The notes: generated by a model from the letters alone, not told the origin. Counted from the first letter of the stretch, positions 20,982 to 31,083 are shown. The stretch is 64,000 bases of DNA from Asterias amurensis (GCF_032118995.1 NC_092665.1:4686001-4750000); one strand, 5' to 3'. Numbers and translations are program-made.

Positions 20982-22790
20982 CTACGACACAGGCCCTGTT
21001 CTTTATATACCCATCCCCCACCTACTCCCTTGCAAAAGCCACTGAACAAATATAACTGTGCACATTAAAATTATAAAAATAAATACTGAACTGTCGCAAA
21101 TACTTTCCACAGGAGATGTTCTCGAGATCGACGATGATCACAACCCGGATGGTGATGGTGAATTTGTCAATGAGGACGCTGCACAAATTGATGATGCTGC
21201 TGAGGGTGTCGACATGCGAGCAAGAATAGCACAACTCATTTCTGCACCAGTTTAGCGCCCACAGCATCTTGCACAACACGACTATTTTTTGTTACACGGT
21301 TCTGGGCCAACAGAAAATGAAAATTAAGGCTCGTGCAAAATATATAGCTCTTTGGTATGAAAAAAAACCTTAAGGCTACATCCAATACTGAATTCTGTCC
21401 AAACCGTGTAAGCCAAATGTAACATTTTTTATCATGATAATTGTCTGTGTTTGTTCGTTCGTTTAGGAAAATGTTGACTGAAGGTTCTTACTTTTGGGTA
21501 AGGTTGACTGTAATGGGTTATATTCTGTTGTATGGTGCTATACAGGACAGCCTCTGCTGGACCTTCACACAACTACGACGGACCAACTCACAACTACGAC
21601 AGACCAACTCACAACTACGACAGACCAACTCACAACTACTACAGACCAACTCACATCTACAACAGACCAACTCACAACTACGACAGACCAACTCACAACA
21701 AACAACTCACGACTACAACAAAACAACTCACAACTACAACAAACAACTCACGACTACAACAAACAACTCACGACTACAACAAACAACTGACAACTACAAC
21801 AAAACAACTCACAACTTCTCATGACACAAATCATGTAGTTGTGAGTTGGTCTGTCGTAGTTGTAACTTGGTCCGTCGTAGTTGTGTGAAGGTCCAGCAGA
21901 GGCAGTCCTTTGTATAGAACACCATACAGCAGCAGAACATAACCCACAGCCAACTAACCAAAAATAAGAACCTTCAGTCGAAATTTTTCAAAATGAACTA
22001 ATCAACGCAGTCAATTCTCATGAACCAAATTTTACATTTCGCTTACACGGCTGGCACAGAATTCAGTATTCAGAAGCACCAGAAGCATGAGTTCGGTGTT
22101 CTTAACCGCTCGACCACAACACCCTATTGATGTATATCAATGATGATCCATGTTTTAAAAATAAATGAAAATCTGGTCATCCAAGTAAAATTATAAAGTT
22201 ATTACCCTCATACAGAAAGAGGTATTACAGTTTAGGCTAAAAGGTGTGGTGATGCACTCCTTACTGTCACTTTGTATGAGACGATTAATGACAAGACGGA
22301 AGACTCATGTCAAGTTTACCGCAAACTTTATTATGACTAGGCAACCCTGTGAGGGTGATACAGATCAACTAGAATAAATAAACATTAAAAACTGGTTATT
22401 AATTCACTGAATCGCAATGGAAACAATTTTGTTCCCATGCATAATGGCTTTACCCTTGTATGCACTGGTTTGATTGTGGGAAAGCTGATTTGATGATACT
22501 TTACTTACAGAAGAATACAAATTACTTTGCACAACAATTAAAGACAATCGAATGACTGCCTATGGGTTCTTTAGAAAAATGGTAAGTTTTATTTTTATTC
22601 TTCTGCAAGGTAGAGCATCTTCAAATCAGTTTGTGCAACAGTTATAATTTGTTTACTGTATGCAGATTTGTGTGTCAAATTTGACACTTCAGGCCTGGTT
22701 CAGATTGGTGTTTGCTATATTATAAAAAATTGTATCAGTACATGTACAGGTATGTTTATGAAGGGTGTACATAAATATAATAATAATAAT
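20982..22790. repeat. Duplicated block D (partners 48119-49455, 55712-57048)
   Basis: From 'ctacgacacaggccctgttc' to 'ggtgtacataaatataat' this matches the start of each 7.6 kb unit. The partners lack about 22041-22535. The block includes an acidic frame (VLEIDDDHNPDGDGEFVNED followed by AAQIDDAAEGVDMRARIAQL) that runs 89 codons in the partners (48195-48464) but is cut here by a TAG at 21253. No ATG opens it, so it is probably a 3' exon or transposon remnant of unknown function. Homology begins exactly at the right end of the 3.7 kb transposon. Confidence 0.7.
21380..22075. repeat. Foldback element with 21-bp minisatellite at its tip
   Basis: Inverted arms of about 200 bp: 'actgaattctgtccaaaccg' and 'tgctggaccttcacacaact' on the left are mirrored by 'tagttgtgtgaaggtccagc' and 'ggcacagaattcagtattca' on the right. 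Between them about 12 tandem units built from 'caactcacaactacgacaga' make the loop side. Long frames on both strands here are repeat artefacts. Partners: 48507-49200 and 56100-56793, which have lost the distal part of the right arm. Confidence 0.8.
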
Positions 22791-22875
22791 GATGATGCTC
22801 ATAAATATAATAATAATAATGATGATGGTGATGGTGATGGTGATGGTGATGGTGGTGGTGGTGGTGGTGGTGGTA
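22770..22875 (+). repeat. Compound microsatellite (aat/gatggt/ggt)
   Basis: Two 'cataaatataataataatga' starts are followed by (gatggt)n and then (ggt)n. At the equivalent spot in the partner block sit the much longer 9-bp and TAA arrays at 49441 and beyond. Confidence 0.9.
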
Positions 22876-23308
22876 ATAAATCATTCTAAAAGTGCGCCAT
22901 CCCCCTTATTGGACGAGCTGCTGCTCTCTGTGCGTACGATCTGACAGTATTTAAATAATTCTATGTGTTCTATGGAGATGAGCTCGCAAACACACTGCTG
23001 CATAAGTCAAAAATGCAGAGGTCCATGTATGTATAGAAGTAATTGGACGCCTGTGTTAATTATCTTTCCATATTATAAAACCCCCCTCGTTTACAGCCAT
23101 CAAGAATTATTGTGTCTTGACCGCTATTTGTACTACTATAGGGTCACTCTTCTTTATAAGATCACAGCGAAATCCACAAACTCGCCATGAATAATCTTAA
23201 CAATTTGAAGGTTAGCGGTAGGCCCTCGCCCAATTCGCTACAAACCAATGGATTAAAGGGAGTTGATAGCTAATTCTTATGCTGCATGTTATTCACCATT
23301 GGTATGCT
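22876..23308. other. Unassigned, no gene seen
   Basis: Short frames only and no repeat partner in the window. It is the right flank of block D and the left flank of the possible retroelement ORF. Confidence 0.35.
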
Positions 23309-23960
23309 TCAAGAGCCCGCTGTGCAATCAATGGATCCCAACATGCTATTGGTCCCTACTGTACTTATTTTGCACCCTGCATTTGAAAGTTGGGCACCAC
23401 CCAGTTCTATTGAAGATGATGTCCCTCCTAACCTACTACATGCCCCATCCCTGTTATGTATGGAATACCCTGAATATTGACTAGAGTTTGCCAAGTTGTA
23501 AACTAAACTACTAGGCTTACTTATTCCTGATTGGCCTGACTGACACAAGCTCTGACTAACTTTCATATTAAACGGCAAGCTGCCAGAAAAATTATGATTG
23601 TTCGCCCTTTGTTGTCCTTGTGTACCTGTACTCATGCTTTGAGAATGTTGGCCCGTTATACCCCGAGTTACGTGTAAAGGCCATGAAATATCCTGACTAT
23701 TAATCTGTGGGATGTTCGCAATTATTGGCCCTTTATACATACTAGATGTTTGAAACCTTTCCGTATTCACGGTACTCGTGTTACCTACTAGCGTTACTGT
23801 TGGGGCTGTACTTGCCCCAGCATTAGGTCTGAAAATGTAGCGACTCACCCGATTGGCCCGGCTAATAAGCCATCGGCTTCACCACTCTCTGTAGCCGCCC
23901 ATCTTCGCCCTCCTCATCAGGTATCACTTGGATTTCTTCAATGCGGTTCCCACTTCCAGC
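23309..23960 (-). pseudogene. S/T/N/Q-rich ORF of a probable retroelement remnant
   Basis: On the minus strand a frame of about 189 codons, open back to a TGA near 23878, runs to 23309. It contains RANRVSRYIFRPNAGAS and is low-complexity, rich in Ser, Thr, Asn, Gln and Gly. It has no ATG at its 5' limit. Just upstream in another frame (23870-23955) is EEIQVIPDEEGEDGRLQRVV ending at a stop, which reads like the tail of a retroelement integrase. It directly follows the inverted LTR-like segment 23980-24226. I cannot assign gag or pol with certainty. Confidence 0.3.
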
Positions 23961-24226
23961 GAGTTGCCAAGAAGGTACCGAATTTTGCGAAACTATACAA
24001 TCTATCTTAACTCCTCGGTGGCAGAATATTCAATGACGGTTTCCAGAAAGACAAGCACCCTTTCCCCAAACGCATTGCTTTGGTTGGTTGAAAAGAACAA
24101 TGGAACCACGTCTGAATGCGCCCTGACAATCCCAATCACTTATAGCCCCGACTGTGCAACCTGACTATAATTATGCATATTTCCTGGTGTTAAATCGGTT
24201 TACTGCGTTACGCATTAAACTCTATT
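23945..24226 (-). mobile_element. Inverted copy of the LTR-like fragment at 167-412/657-691
   Basis: The reverse complement of 23980-24226 matches 167-412 with few changes (shared 'tggttccattgttcttttca'). The reverse complement of 23945-23979 matches 657-691 exactly. The two segments are contiguous here but separated by 245 bp at the left end of the window. This piece also sits where the next alkaline phosphatase exon of copy A would be expected. Confidence 0.8.
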
Positions 24227-24774
24227 ATGTACTCTACATTTGGTTAATAGCGCCCTCTTGAGCCTCAAGTTGAGGGTATTCGTTAGAATTTTGCAAAACA
24301 AAACTACATAGCACACTTGACGCGAACGCGTACGGTTCGATATCTGTATGCGTATTCATATCCGCGACTCTGCGAAACCTCTTTAATAAGACGGACACAG
24401 ATTGTACGTAATTTGTGATTTAAAAATTTAAAAAAAATAAAAAAAGTGCAAAAAAAAAAGGAATGTAATGAGGTAAAACCGAATTAGGTTTGCTGGAATA
24501 TAAAACTTAACTCTCATTATACGGCAATAATGGTAACCTACGTCTATGTCAGCGCAGTTTGTAATGACGACGTGCGGCATCTAGCCTAAAGCCCGTGCCA
24601 ATAAGTGACACAACCCCACATCATGTACGTACATGTACATTTAGCTCAGTATAGATGCGGCGCAAGGGTTGTAGGCAAAATCATGTTCCAAACGACATAC
24701 CTTGGTTACATTGGCTGTGCCATACAGACGATAGATTGTACTTGTTCAAAGTGGTACATGAAGCAACAACTCAC

Positions 24775-24873
24775 CTAAAAGATTGTCAGTTTCAAGTGGA
24801 TTGACGTCTTTAAATTGTTCCATATTCCACACGTACTTGCTGTTTGTCTTGTCTTTACCTGCTTGCCATTCGT
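24775..24873 (-). CDS. Alkaline phosphatase exon (DEWQ...DNLLG), copy A
   Basis: A 99 bp exon bounded by acceptor 'gtttaag' and donor GTGAGT. With the preceding exon's final G it reads DEWQAGKDKTNSKYVW then NMEQFKDVNPLETDNLLG. This aligns with the family segment between the VIMGGGR block and the GLFEP block, with the same number of residues between the two tryptophans as in vertebrate tissue-nonspecific enzyme. Both introns are phase 1 and join in frame with 25620-25728 upstream. The expected next exon (GLFEP...) is absent to the left; homology to copy B ends near 24388 and retroelement sequence follows. Confidence 0.8.
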   Translation of the reverse strand, partial: TNGKQVKTRQTASTCGIWNNLKTSIHLKLTIF

Positions 24874-25138
24874 CTTAAACAAAACATAATATTGTAAAAC
24901 ATATAGTGAAATAAATCCTTTACTTGATTGTTAAGAGCTTCATGTGACCGAAAGAAAACTAAATGCTGTGGAACTATGACTATCTTGAAAACATCTATAA
25001 AGTCAAGGTTTGATCAAGTGCAACTATTTTGATGAGAGTAAAAAACAGAAAAAAAGGAAAAGAAAATAAGACGAATAGATTCATTACCATTAAATAAGTT
25101 CATCTGGATTGCGGAAGAATATTAAATTAAAGATTCCT

Positions 25139-25275
25139 TTTTACAAATCCAAAATTATGTATGATGTTACTTACATATAATTTACAAAGCTCCTAGCTTA
25201 GGAGTGAAACGTAACTAATAGTACTAAATTATATGTAAAGTATACATCATACATAATTTTGGATTTGTAAAAACG
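25139..25275. repeat. Foldback palindrome (complete)
   Basis: Arms 'tttttacaaatccaaaatta' and 'taattttggatttgtaaaaa' with about 45 bp of inverted identity, joined by a loop containing 'gctcctagcttaggagtg', itself a small palindrome. It is complete again at 62180-62312 but cut in half at 54584-54679, where the 7.6 kb tandem duplication breaks. Confidence 0.85.
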
Positions 25276-25394
25276 AATCTTTTATTTCAGATTCATTACC
25301 ACTTTATATTCAAGTACATTCCTCCTATCTTCTTTAACTACGCACCATGCTGTCTCTATGGTAATGTCAGCGCCTTGCGGCTCATGGACAGTTA

Positions 25395-25510
25395 TCGATT
25401 CACCATTATCGACTTACCAATATTGATTTACCATTGTCGTTTCAATATTATCTTTTCCCATTATCGATTCTCCATTTCTGATTCACCATTATCAATTCAG
25501 CATTATTGAT
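25395..25510. repeat. Degenerate 13-15 bp minisatellite (tatcgattcacc)
   Basis: Tandem units based on 'attatcgattcacc' over about 115 bp. The paralogous array at 62425-62710 is more than twice as long. Confidence 0.7.
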
Positions 25511-25619
25511 TTCAGTAGCTCGGTTTCTATGGAATCTGGATGGGATCAGAAGCTGTTAAAGCAAAATTGTGCAATATAGTCATCAATAATTGGGTTTAAG
25601 TTTGATCAGGTTTACATAC

Positions 25620-25728
25620 CGATGAGATTTACATCATTTCTAGATCCAGCTTTAGAATAATCTTTAGGATACTCTGGGTCGGCAGCTTCTCTCGGTAACA
25701 TTTCCATCCTTCCCCCACCCATTATAAC
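25620..25728 (-). CDS. Alkaline phosphatase exon (VIMGGGR...), copy A
   Basis: A 109 bp exon with acceptor 'tctatgccag' and donor GTATGT. It reads VIMGGGRMEMLPREAADPEY then PKDYSKAGSRNDVNLI plus one base. It matches the family's VIMGGGR...EY...G.R...DL block and ends in phase 1, joining in frame with the exon at 24775-24873. In copy B the equivalent exon is almost wholly deleted (near 62840). Confidence 0.85.
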
Positions 25729-26317
25729 CTGGCATAGATTAATGAAGAAGTATAGTATAAAAATGACCGCACCAAAAGTTGGTGGTACATTCGAGTTCAT
25801 TTTTTTGGTCGGCATACAGCAATGAATAGCAGGAAGGGTATTCTAGGAAGCTGCAGGGGCCTTATTCATGAAGCCCTCGTAAATCGGTCACTTACGTGAC
25901 TCTAAGTATTAGTAGTGATCATTCGTTTTACACGTTCAAAGCACCGTCGCACGTCCAGATCTTGCCAATGCCCAATCACAAGCTCGATACTGAAGGCTCC
26001 ACCCTACTCGGACCGTTGTCTTTGTTAAACGCTATACATATTCATGTTATTCAATAGAGCAGGAGAGCTGGAGGCATGTGTGTAAGCCCCAGGAAAATTC
26101 TCTTATTGTCTGCTCCTTGTAAAGCATGCAGGTAGCGGACATTCACTCACAAGGTGATGTTAGCATTCATTGCTAAGCAAGCAGGGTGTGTAAAAAACAT
26201 GCAACAATAGCCTATACAGTATAATACCACTACTTGTGAGCTCAATCCAACATGTGCAAGTCCCTTTGGTTGGGCAGTTGGATCCTAACAATGTAGGTGT
26301 GCTCAACTTGTAAAGAG

Positions 26318-26812
26318 AAGGTCTGCTGTTCACATTCAAATAAGATTACGTTCGTCTGTGATGATATTCAGGTCGACTGTTCACATTCAAATAAGATTAC
26401 GTTCATCTGTAATGATATTCAGGACTGCTGTTCACATTCAAATAAGATTACGTTCATCTGTAATGATATTCAGGACTGCTGTTCACATTCAAATAAGATA
26501 ACGTTCATCTGTAATGATATTCAGGACTGCTGTTCACATTCAAATAAGATAACGTTCATCTGTAATGATATTCAGGACTGCTGTTCACATTCAAATAAGA
26601 TTACGTTCGTCTGTAATGATATTCAGGACTGCTGTTCACATTCAAATAAGATTACGTTCATCTGTAATGATATTCAGGACTGCTGTTCACATTCAAATAA
26701 GATTACGTTCATCTGTAATGATATTCAGGACTACTGTTCACATTCAAATAAGATAACGTTCATCTGTAATGATGTTCAGAACTGCTGTTCACATTCAAAT
26801 AAGATTAGTTGG
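26318..26812 (+). repeat. 51-bp minisatellite, about 9.5 units
   Basis: The unit begins 'gactgctgttcacattcaaa' and includes 'acgttcatctgtaatgatat'; units differ by single bases. Because 51 is a multiple of 3, all frames stay open and a 192-codon artefact ORF results (repeating CCSHSNKITFICNDIQD). There is no start context and no domain; it sits between the ~290 bp inverted arms of the composite element. Confidence 0.95.
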
Positions 26813-27580
26813 TCACTTACAAAATTATATTCCTTTTTTCTTCTCTTTTTAAACCCTACTTTGAGTGATCACTAATGGATTTTGGAGATTCAATCCAACA
26901 TCTGAGTGATATGAATATGGTGTTTTTGTGTTTGCACATAATAACAGTAAGTAAGGACGCTGGAGTTTCAGCTTTAACAGTTAAAAATAAATCCTTATGT
27001 TATTCGGCCACAGTGACACCCAAAATACTTCACCCAGCCCCTTCTTAACATACATTTTTTTGCAAAATAGTTTAGGAGGGTACTTAAAAATAATTACAAA
27101 ATGTTCCCCTTTTCGCTTTTTCTTTGGTTAAATTTGGCTGGGCACTAGTTGACAACAGCAATTCTTAGTAAATCTTTCCTTAATAATGAATGCTAACACT
27201 ACACTGTCTTGTGAGTGATTGTCCACTACCTGCATGCTTTACAAGGAGCAGACAATAAGAGAATTTTCCTGGGGCTTACACATGCCTCCATCAGCTCTCC
27301 TGCCTCTATTGAATAACGTATACATGAATATGTATAGCGTTTAACAAAGACAACGGTCCGAGTAGGGTGGAGCCTTCAGTATCGAGCTTGTGATTGGGCA
27401 TTGGCAAGATCTGGACGTGCGACGGTGCTTTGAACGTGCAAAACGAATGATCACTAGTAAGACTTTAGTAAGCCCTTACGTGTTATTCACGAAGCCTTCT
27501 TTTACCGCTTTACTACCGCGTTTCTTACTAAACCTCTCGTAACGCCTTCTTAAGCGGAAACGAGCTTGAGCTGAACAGTC

Positions 27581-27980
27581 ATGGATTTGTTATGTAATTC
27601 ACTGGAGCGTGATCTCATTGTCCAGAACGAGTATTTATACAGTGACTTGACTGGCTACAGTCATTTAGAAGATATTTGTCACCCTGCTAACATGGAGAGC
27701 CAGACTAAAGAAAGGAGGAAGACCGTTCAACGCGAGGAGGAGGCAAAGGGGTATTGGAAGGCGAAGTTTCTCGCCTGCTGAGATAGTGAAGTTAGATGAC
27801 CTTGTTGCATTGAATTGGTAGATGCTTAACAACAAAATTTCAGATGTTGTAACGCTAAAGAGAAGGCCGACACCTGGGCAAATCGTGGAGAATCAACTGT
27901 GTTGGAAAAGTCCTCAGAACTACCAAAGTGGTTCATCACAAATGGGATGACATTCAGAGATTTCGCAAGCTTGCACACGA
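27581..27980 (+). pseudogene. Myb/SANT-like fragment of a Harbinger-type element
   Basis: An ATG frame of 66 codons (MDLLCNSLERDLIVQNEYLY... ending KGYWKAKFLAC) is followed, after frameshifts, by EKADTWAN and then VLRTTKVVHHKWDDIQRFRK. A W...R....V..KW.DI pattern is what the DNA-binding Myb-like protein of PIF/Harbinger transposons shows. The harbinger nuclease itself is not seen. Function is inferred and the fragment is inactive. Confidence 0.35.
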
Positions 27981-28080
27981 CGCAAACATGCAATGAGAGT
28001 ACAATATGTAGTTGGTTACCCCTAAACTAAAAATATAAAATAAACAAATAGACGAAGTAAATAAAGTAAATGAAGCAAAT

Positions 28081-28650
28081 ACTACAAAGCAACTCGTTCG
28101 CACCTTTGTAACCTCCCGACTTGACATGGGAAACTATCTCCTCTATGGACTGCATAATAATCAATTTACCGCTTGTCTCGCCTTCAAAATATTGCCCCCA
28201 GAATTGTAACCCGGTCCAACACTAGAGTCACATCACACCTATCCTACGAGATCTACATTGGCTACCCATTAAGGATATAATCATCTTCAAAATCCTTGTG
28301 TATGTCTATCGCTTATATCAAAAGGCACTTCATCACCATATCTCTCAGAAGGACTCCAACCCCATACATACTTCCAACCGCCAGTCTATACGCGATCTAA
28401 TAACAAACATCTTTAAGGAAACCCCTGGCCATAACATCATGGGGTGAAAGATCAATTACTTCTGCTGCTCCTTCATTATGGAACGACTTGCCGGATCATG
28501 TTAAACTTTCTCTTAGCTTTGTTCACAACTTCTCTCAAGCCTCATCTAATGAGGACTTTATAACTTTTTCCCGTTTATTGTGTCACCGCACCATGAGCAT
28601 ATTTAGATGGATACCCGCGCATTATAAATGTCCACTATTATTATTACTAT
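28081..28650 (+). pseudogene. LINE (L2/CR1-like) reverse transcriptase 3' fragment
   Basis: Conceptual translation with frameshifts gives KQLVRTFVTSRLDMGNYLLY, then PRIVTR, then a degraded 'HWLP..I' region and SLWNDLPDHVKLS near 28473-28510. These are the conserved C-terminal landmarks of CR1/L2-type LINE polymerases (FV.SRLDY.N.LLYGLP; ARIVT; LWN.LP..). The fragment has internal stops and ends in an AT-rich tail with tta/ata repeats at 28635-28680. It is 5'-truncated, as LINE copies usually are. Confidence 0.8.
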
Positions 28651-29194
28651 TAACTAAATAAATAAACATAAATAATTATTTAATGGTAAAATTAAATAAC
28701 AAAATCACGAAAAATTTACTAAAAAGTGGGAAAAAATAGGACAGTAAATTCTCAAAAAAATTGGGAAAGTTTGAGAATATGTCGCAAGGATTGTAGAACA
28801 TATTAAAAGTTGTTGTAATTGACATAAAGCTCAATTCGCCCGAAAATGTTGGCCAGGAATGTTGAAAAAGGGCTTAAGAAAACACTACGAAGCCGAAAAC
28901 ACCCCACGTAGCATTAGTAAGGACTTACGCACTCGATTGAAGTTACGAGTGCTTCGTGAATATGACGCAACTCGCTAAGAACGAACTAGTAACACGTAAG
29001 TGCTTACTTATTTAACATATATTATGTTCTATATCGAATGCTTCCAGCTACCTGTTTCATTGCCGGTCAGTTTGTGAGATATTTTGATTCAAAAGCAAAA
29101 TAACCCATGATATTGATGAGGGTGGCGAATAATCAAACGGTACATTCAGAATAGTGAACGCAAACACTGGTTTGTGTCAATGTTGCAGATTGCA

Positions 29195-29370
29195 CCTGTG
29201 TATCTTGTCCGAGTGTTATGAGTTGCTGAGCGATGTCAATGCAACCGATGTCAGTTCCTTCTGCGGTATATCAGAGTCACACTCCCAGTCTCGATGGGGC
29301 GAATGTGCGTAAAGTGCGGCAGGGGTAGCGTGTGTCACACGGGCAGTGCTGACGAATCCCGTTGCCTTGC
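29195..29370 (-). pseudogene. Alkaline phosphatase exon ([12 protein letters not shown]), copy A, frameshifted
   Basis: From an acceptor at 29371 the exon reads [20 protein letters not shown] then [17 protein letters not shown]. This is the family segment V.TTR..HATPA..YAH...R.W..D..mP. A single T present in copy B ('gtttcc' there, 'gttcc' here near 29256) is missing, so after QKE the frame changes and soon meets TAA. If this is not a sequencing error, copy A cannot make a full-length enzyme. Confidence 0.8.
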
Positions 29371-29546
29371 CTTTAGAAAGCACACAAAGCAACGAAACCT
29401 AAGTAAATAACTAGCATTTATTAGCTATTATATTCGATCGATACAATTTCAAGAACACAATAATAAAATTATTACAAAACACTTGACAACAAATCAATGA
29501 AAGTAAATCATAATTATTATACACATATTGACTGGCAATGAGGTAA

Positions 29547-29670
29547 TTGTACGTCTACCCCCGAGGGACTTTGAGTGACCAGAAGAGGGACCTATTTCCC
29601 GAGGCTGAAGCCAAAGGGAAATAGGTACCTCTTCTGGTCACTAACAGGCCCGAGGGGGGAATAGACGTAC
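29547..29670. repeat. Foldback element (gtacgtctacccccgaggg)
   Basis: Inverted arms of about 50 bp: 'gtgaccagaagagggaccta' mirrored by 'taggtacctcttctggtcac', and 'gtacgtctacccccgaggga' mirrored by 'cccgaggggggaatagacgt'. A second copy is at 63601-63722. Confidence 0.8.
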
Positions 29671-30003
29671 ACTAGTTACCGAATTGTGTCGGTCTTAAAA
29701 TGTGAAATAAGAACAACACGTGGAAAAGAAAGGAAGTTTTGTAGTTGCTGTTCACGGTTCAAGTCAAGAGAGGGCACTGTAACCGGGCACTATTTGTATC
29801 ACTTCTGGGCACTATTTCCCCGGTCAGGTTCTTGCTTTTAAGAACCAGTGATTTCATTGGATAAACGTGCAGTGACGTAAGCATTCTGTTTCCGTGTTTT
29901 GATTGGTCCGAGGTGATGTTTGGCATTTGTACTAGCGGTCACCTGCATATGAATCAAGGTGAAAGGTGAAGATGGTCAAGGAATGACCTACGCTAGAGGC
30001 CAC

Positions 30004-30125
30004 TCTCTGGCGTTATCATTCACGAGCCTCGAAGTGTGACGTCAGATGTTCAGGCTATAGGGATATACTAGCCTGAACATCTGACGTCACACTTCGAGGC
30101 TCGTGAATAATAACGCCAGAGAGTA
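30004..30125. repeat. Near-perfect hairpin, arms of about 55 bp
   Basis: 'gcctcgaagtgtgacgtcag' and 'atgttcaggctat' on the left are mirrored by 'tagcctgaacatctgacgtc' and 'acacttcgaggctcgtgaat' on the right around a loop of about 10 bp. Each arm carries a CRE-type TGACGTCA. No second copy in the window. Confidence 0.85.
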
Positions 30126-30142
30126 ACCTCTAGCCTCTAGGT

Positions 30143-30268
30143 CAATCCCCGTCACCAATCCCCGTCAATCCCCGTCACCAATCCCCGTCAATTCCCGTCA
30201 CCAATCCCCGTCAATCCCCGTCACCAATCCCCGTCAATCCCCGTCACCAATCCCCGTCAATCCCGTCC
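30143..30268 (+). repeat. Minisatellite (aatccccgtcacc/aatccccgtc)
   Basis: Alternating 13-bp and 10-bp units, about five pairs, directly after the hairpin. It ends close to the left boundary of segmental copy 2. Confidence 0.9.
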
Positions 30269-30951
30269 CACGATTCGTCCTGTACAGTTTTGATCAACGT
30301 TCTGCCACTTGTTGCGCCGTTAATGTTGCTTGAGAGACGAATTGTAATGGCTCCTTTAATGGTTTTATTGTCCTTGGTTTATATGGTTGTAATGTGGTGG
30401 CTATGTTTTCCAGTCTTTAATAACTGTTTGGGATGAATGAATAAACCCCGTGATACAATGTTTGATAGCGCCCTCATTCGGTCAAAAGTACGGCGCATTT
30501 CTGTTTGAATGTCCAAATCAAAGTACAGGGCTGCGTATTGGCGGTCGTACCAATAGATGTTTCAGTCATTGTCCAGTGATTATCCAATGTCCAATTCAAC
30601 CGCCAAAAACTCACCCATGGCTGGCTTAAAGTCAGCGCGAGAATAATCTGCAGTAATTATGCAAAATGACACTCCCACAATATACCTGCATTGGTGCAAA
30701 ATAATTCTCTTAAAAACGCCACAACCGGCAACTTTCCGCACAATAGTTAAACAACATTATTGTAATCATAAATAACATTTGTTATTACTTTACCGTGACA
30801 TGACTAGGCTTGTTTCGATGCGGTACCATTATGAGAGTGTGGGCTTCGACGAGTGCAATTTGTTTGCATGAACATTGCACGATTACTAGTGAGTTACTCC
30901 TGCATTGCAGTTTAAAAAGTAGTAGTAAGGGCGTTTCATGTTTATAACGTG

Positions 30952-31083
30952 GGGGTGGATTTCACAAGAGTTAGGACAAGTCTTATCTCGACTTAGGACG
31001 AGTTACTCGTCCTAACTTTGGACTACCCATACGTTTTTAATATCTCCTAGGACTAGTCCTAACTCTTTGTGAAATCGACCCCA
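30952..31083. repeat. Foldback MITE, complete copy
   Basis: Inverted ends 'ggggtggatttcacaagagt' and 'actctttgtgaaatcgaccc', with an internal 'cgacttaggacgagttactc' palindrome. Confidence 0.75.

Larger units (their letters stand above)
17284..20985. mobile_element. 3.7 kb DNA transposon with TIRs of about 160 bp
   Basis: Left terminal sequence 17288-17450 is the inverse of 20823-20981: 'gcttgattctggatagttac' and 'gcgcggttgaatcgccaaag' on the left match 'ctttggcgattcaaccgcgc' and 'tatccagaatcaagc' on the right. A 4 bp CTAC flanks both ends (17284-17287 and 20982-20985) and is a candidate target-site duplication. Each TIR itself has a palindromic tip ('ccatagtcttggcccaagac'). The interior contains a decayed RecQ-like helicase on the minus strand (19061-19558) and nested repeats. 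Helicase-encoding DNA transposons such as Academ are known, but no transposase core is visible, so the superfamily is unassigned. Confidence 0.7.
25860..29012. mobile_element. Composite insertion of Harbinger-like and LINE sequence
   Basis: A block of about 3.15 kb present in copy A but represented by only about 125 bp of different sequence in copy B (62935-63062). Its outer ends are inverted ('tattcatgaagccctcgtaa' at 25864, inverse of 'ttacgagtgcttcgtgaata' near 28950). A second inverted pair of about 290 bp (25890-26185 with 27190-27460) flanks a 51-bp minisatellite. The same terminal motif 'tattcacgaagc' recurs near 27485, suggesting two adjacent or nested elements. The interior contains a broken Myb-like region and a LINE fragment. 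Confidence 0.65.

Noticed and set aside
21560..21830. CRISPR-like array of regularly spaced repeats
   Set aside because: Units are contiguous without unique spacers, the context is eukaryotic, and the units extend into inverted arms.
21441..21888. Overlapping 98-127 codon Thr/Gln/Asn-rich frames
   Set aside because: By-products of a 21-bp minisatellite in a foldback element; open in all three frames.
26297..26875. 192-codon Cys/His-containing repeat protein (CCSHSNKITFICNDIQD), zinc-finger-like at first sight
   Set aside because: A 51-bp minisatellite between inverted repeats. No ATG context, no spacing that matches a zinc-finger family, and nothing conserved outside the array.
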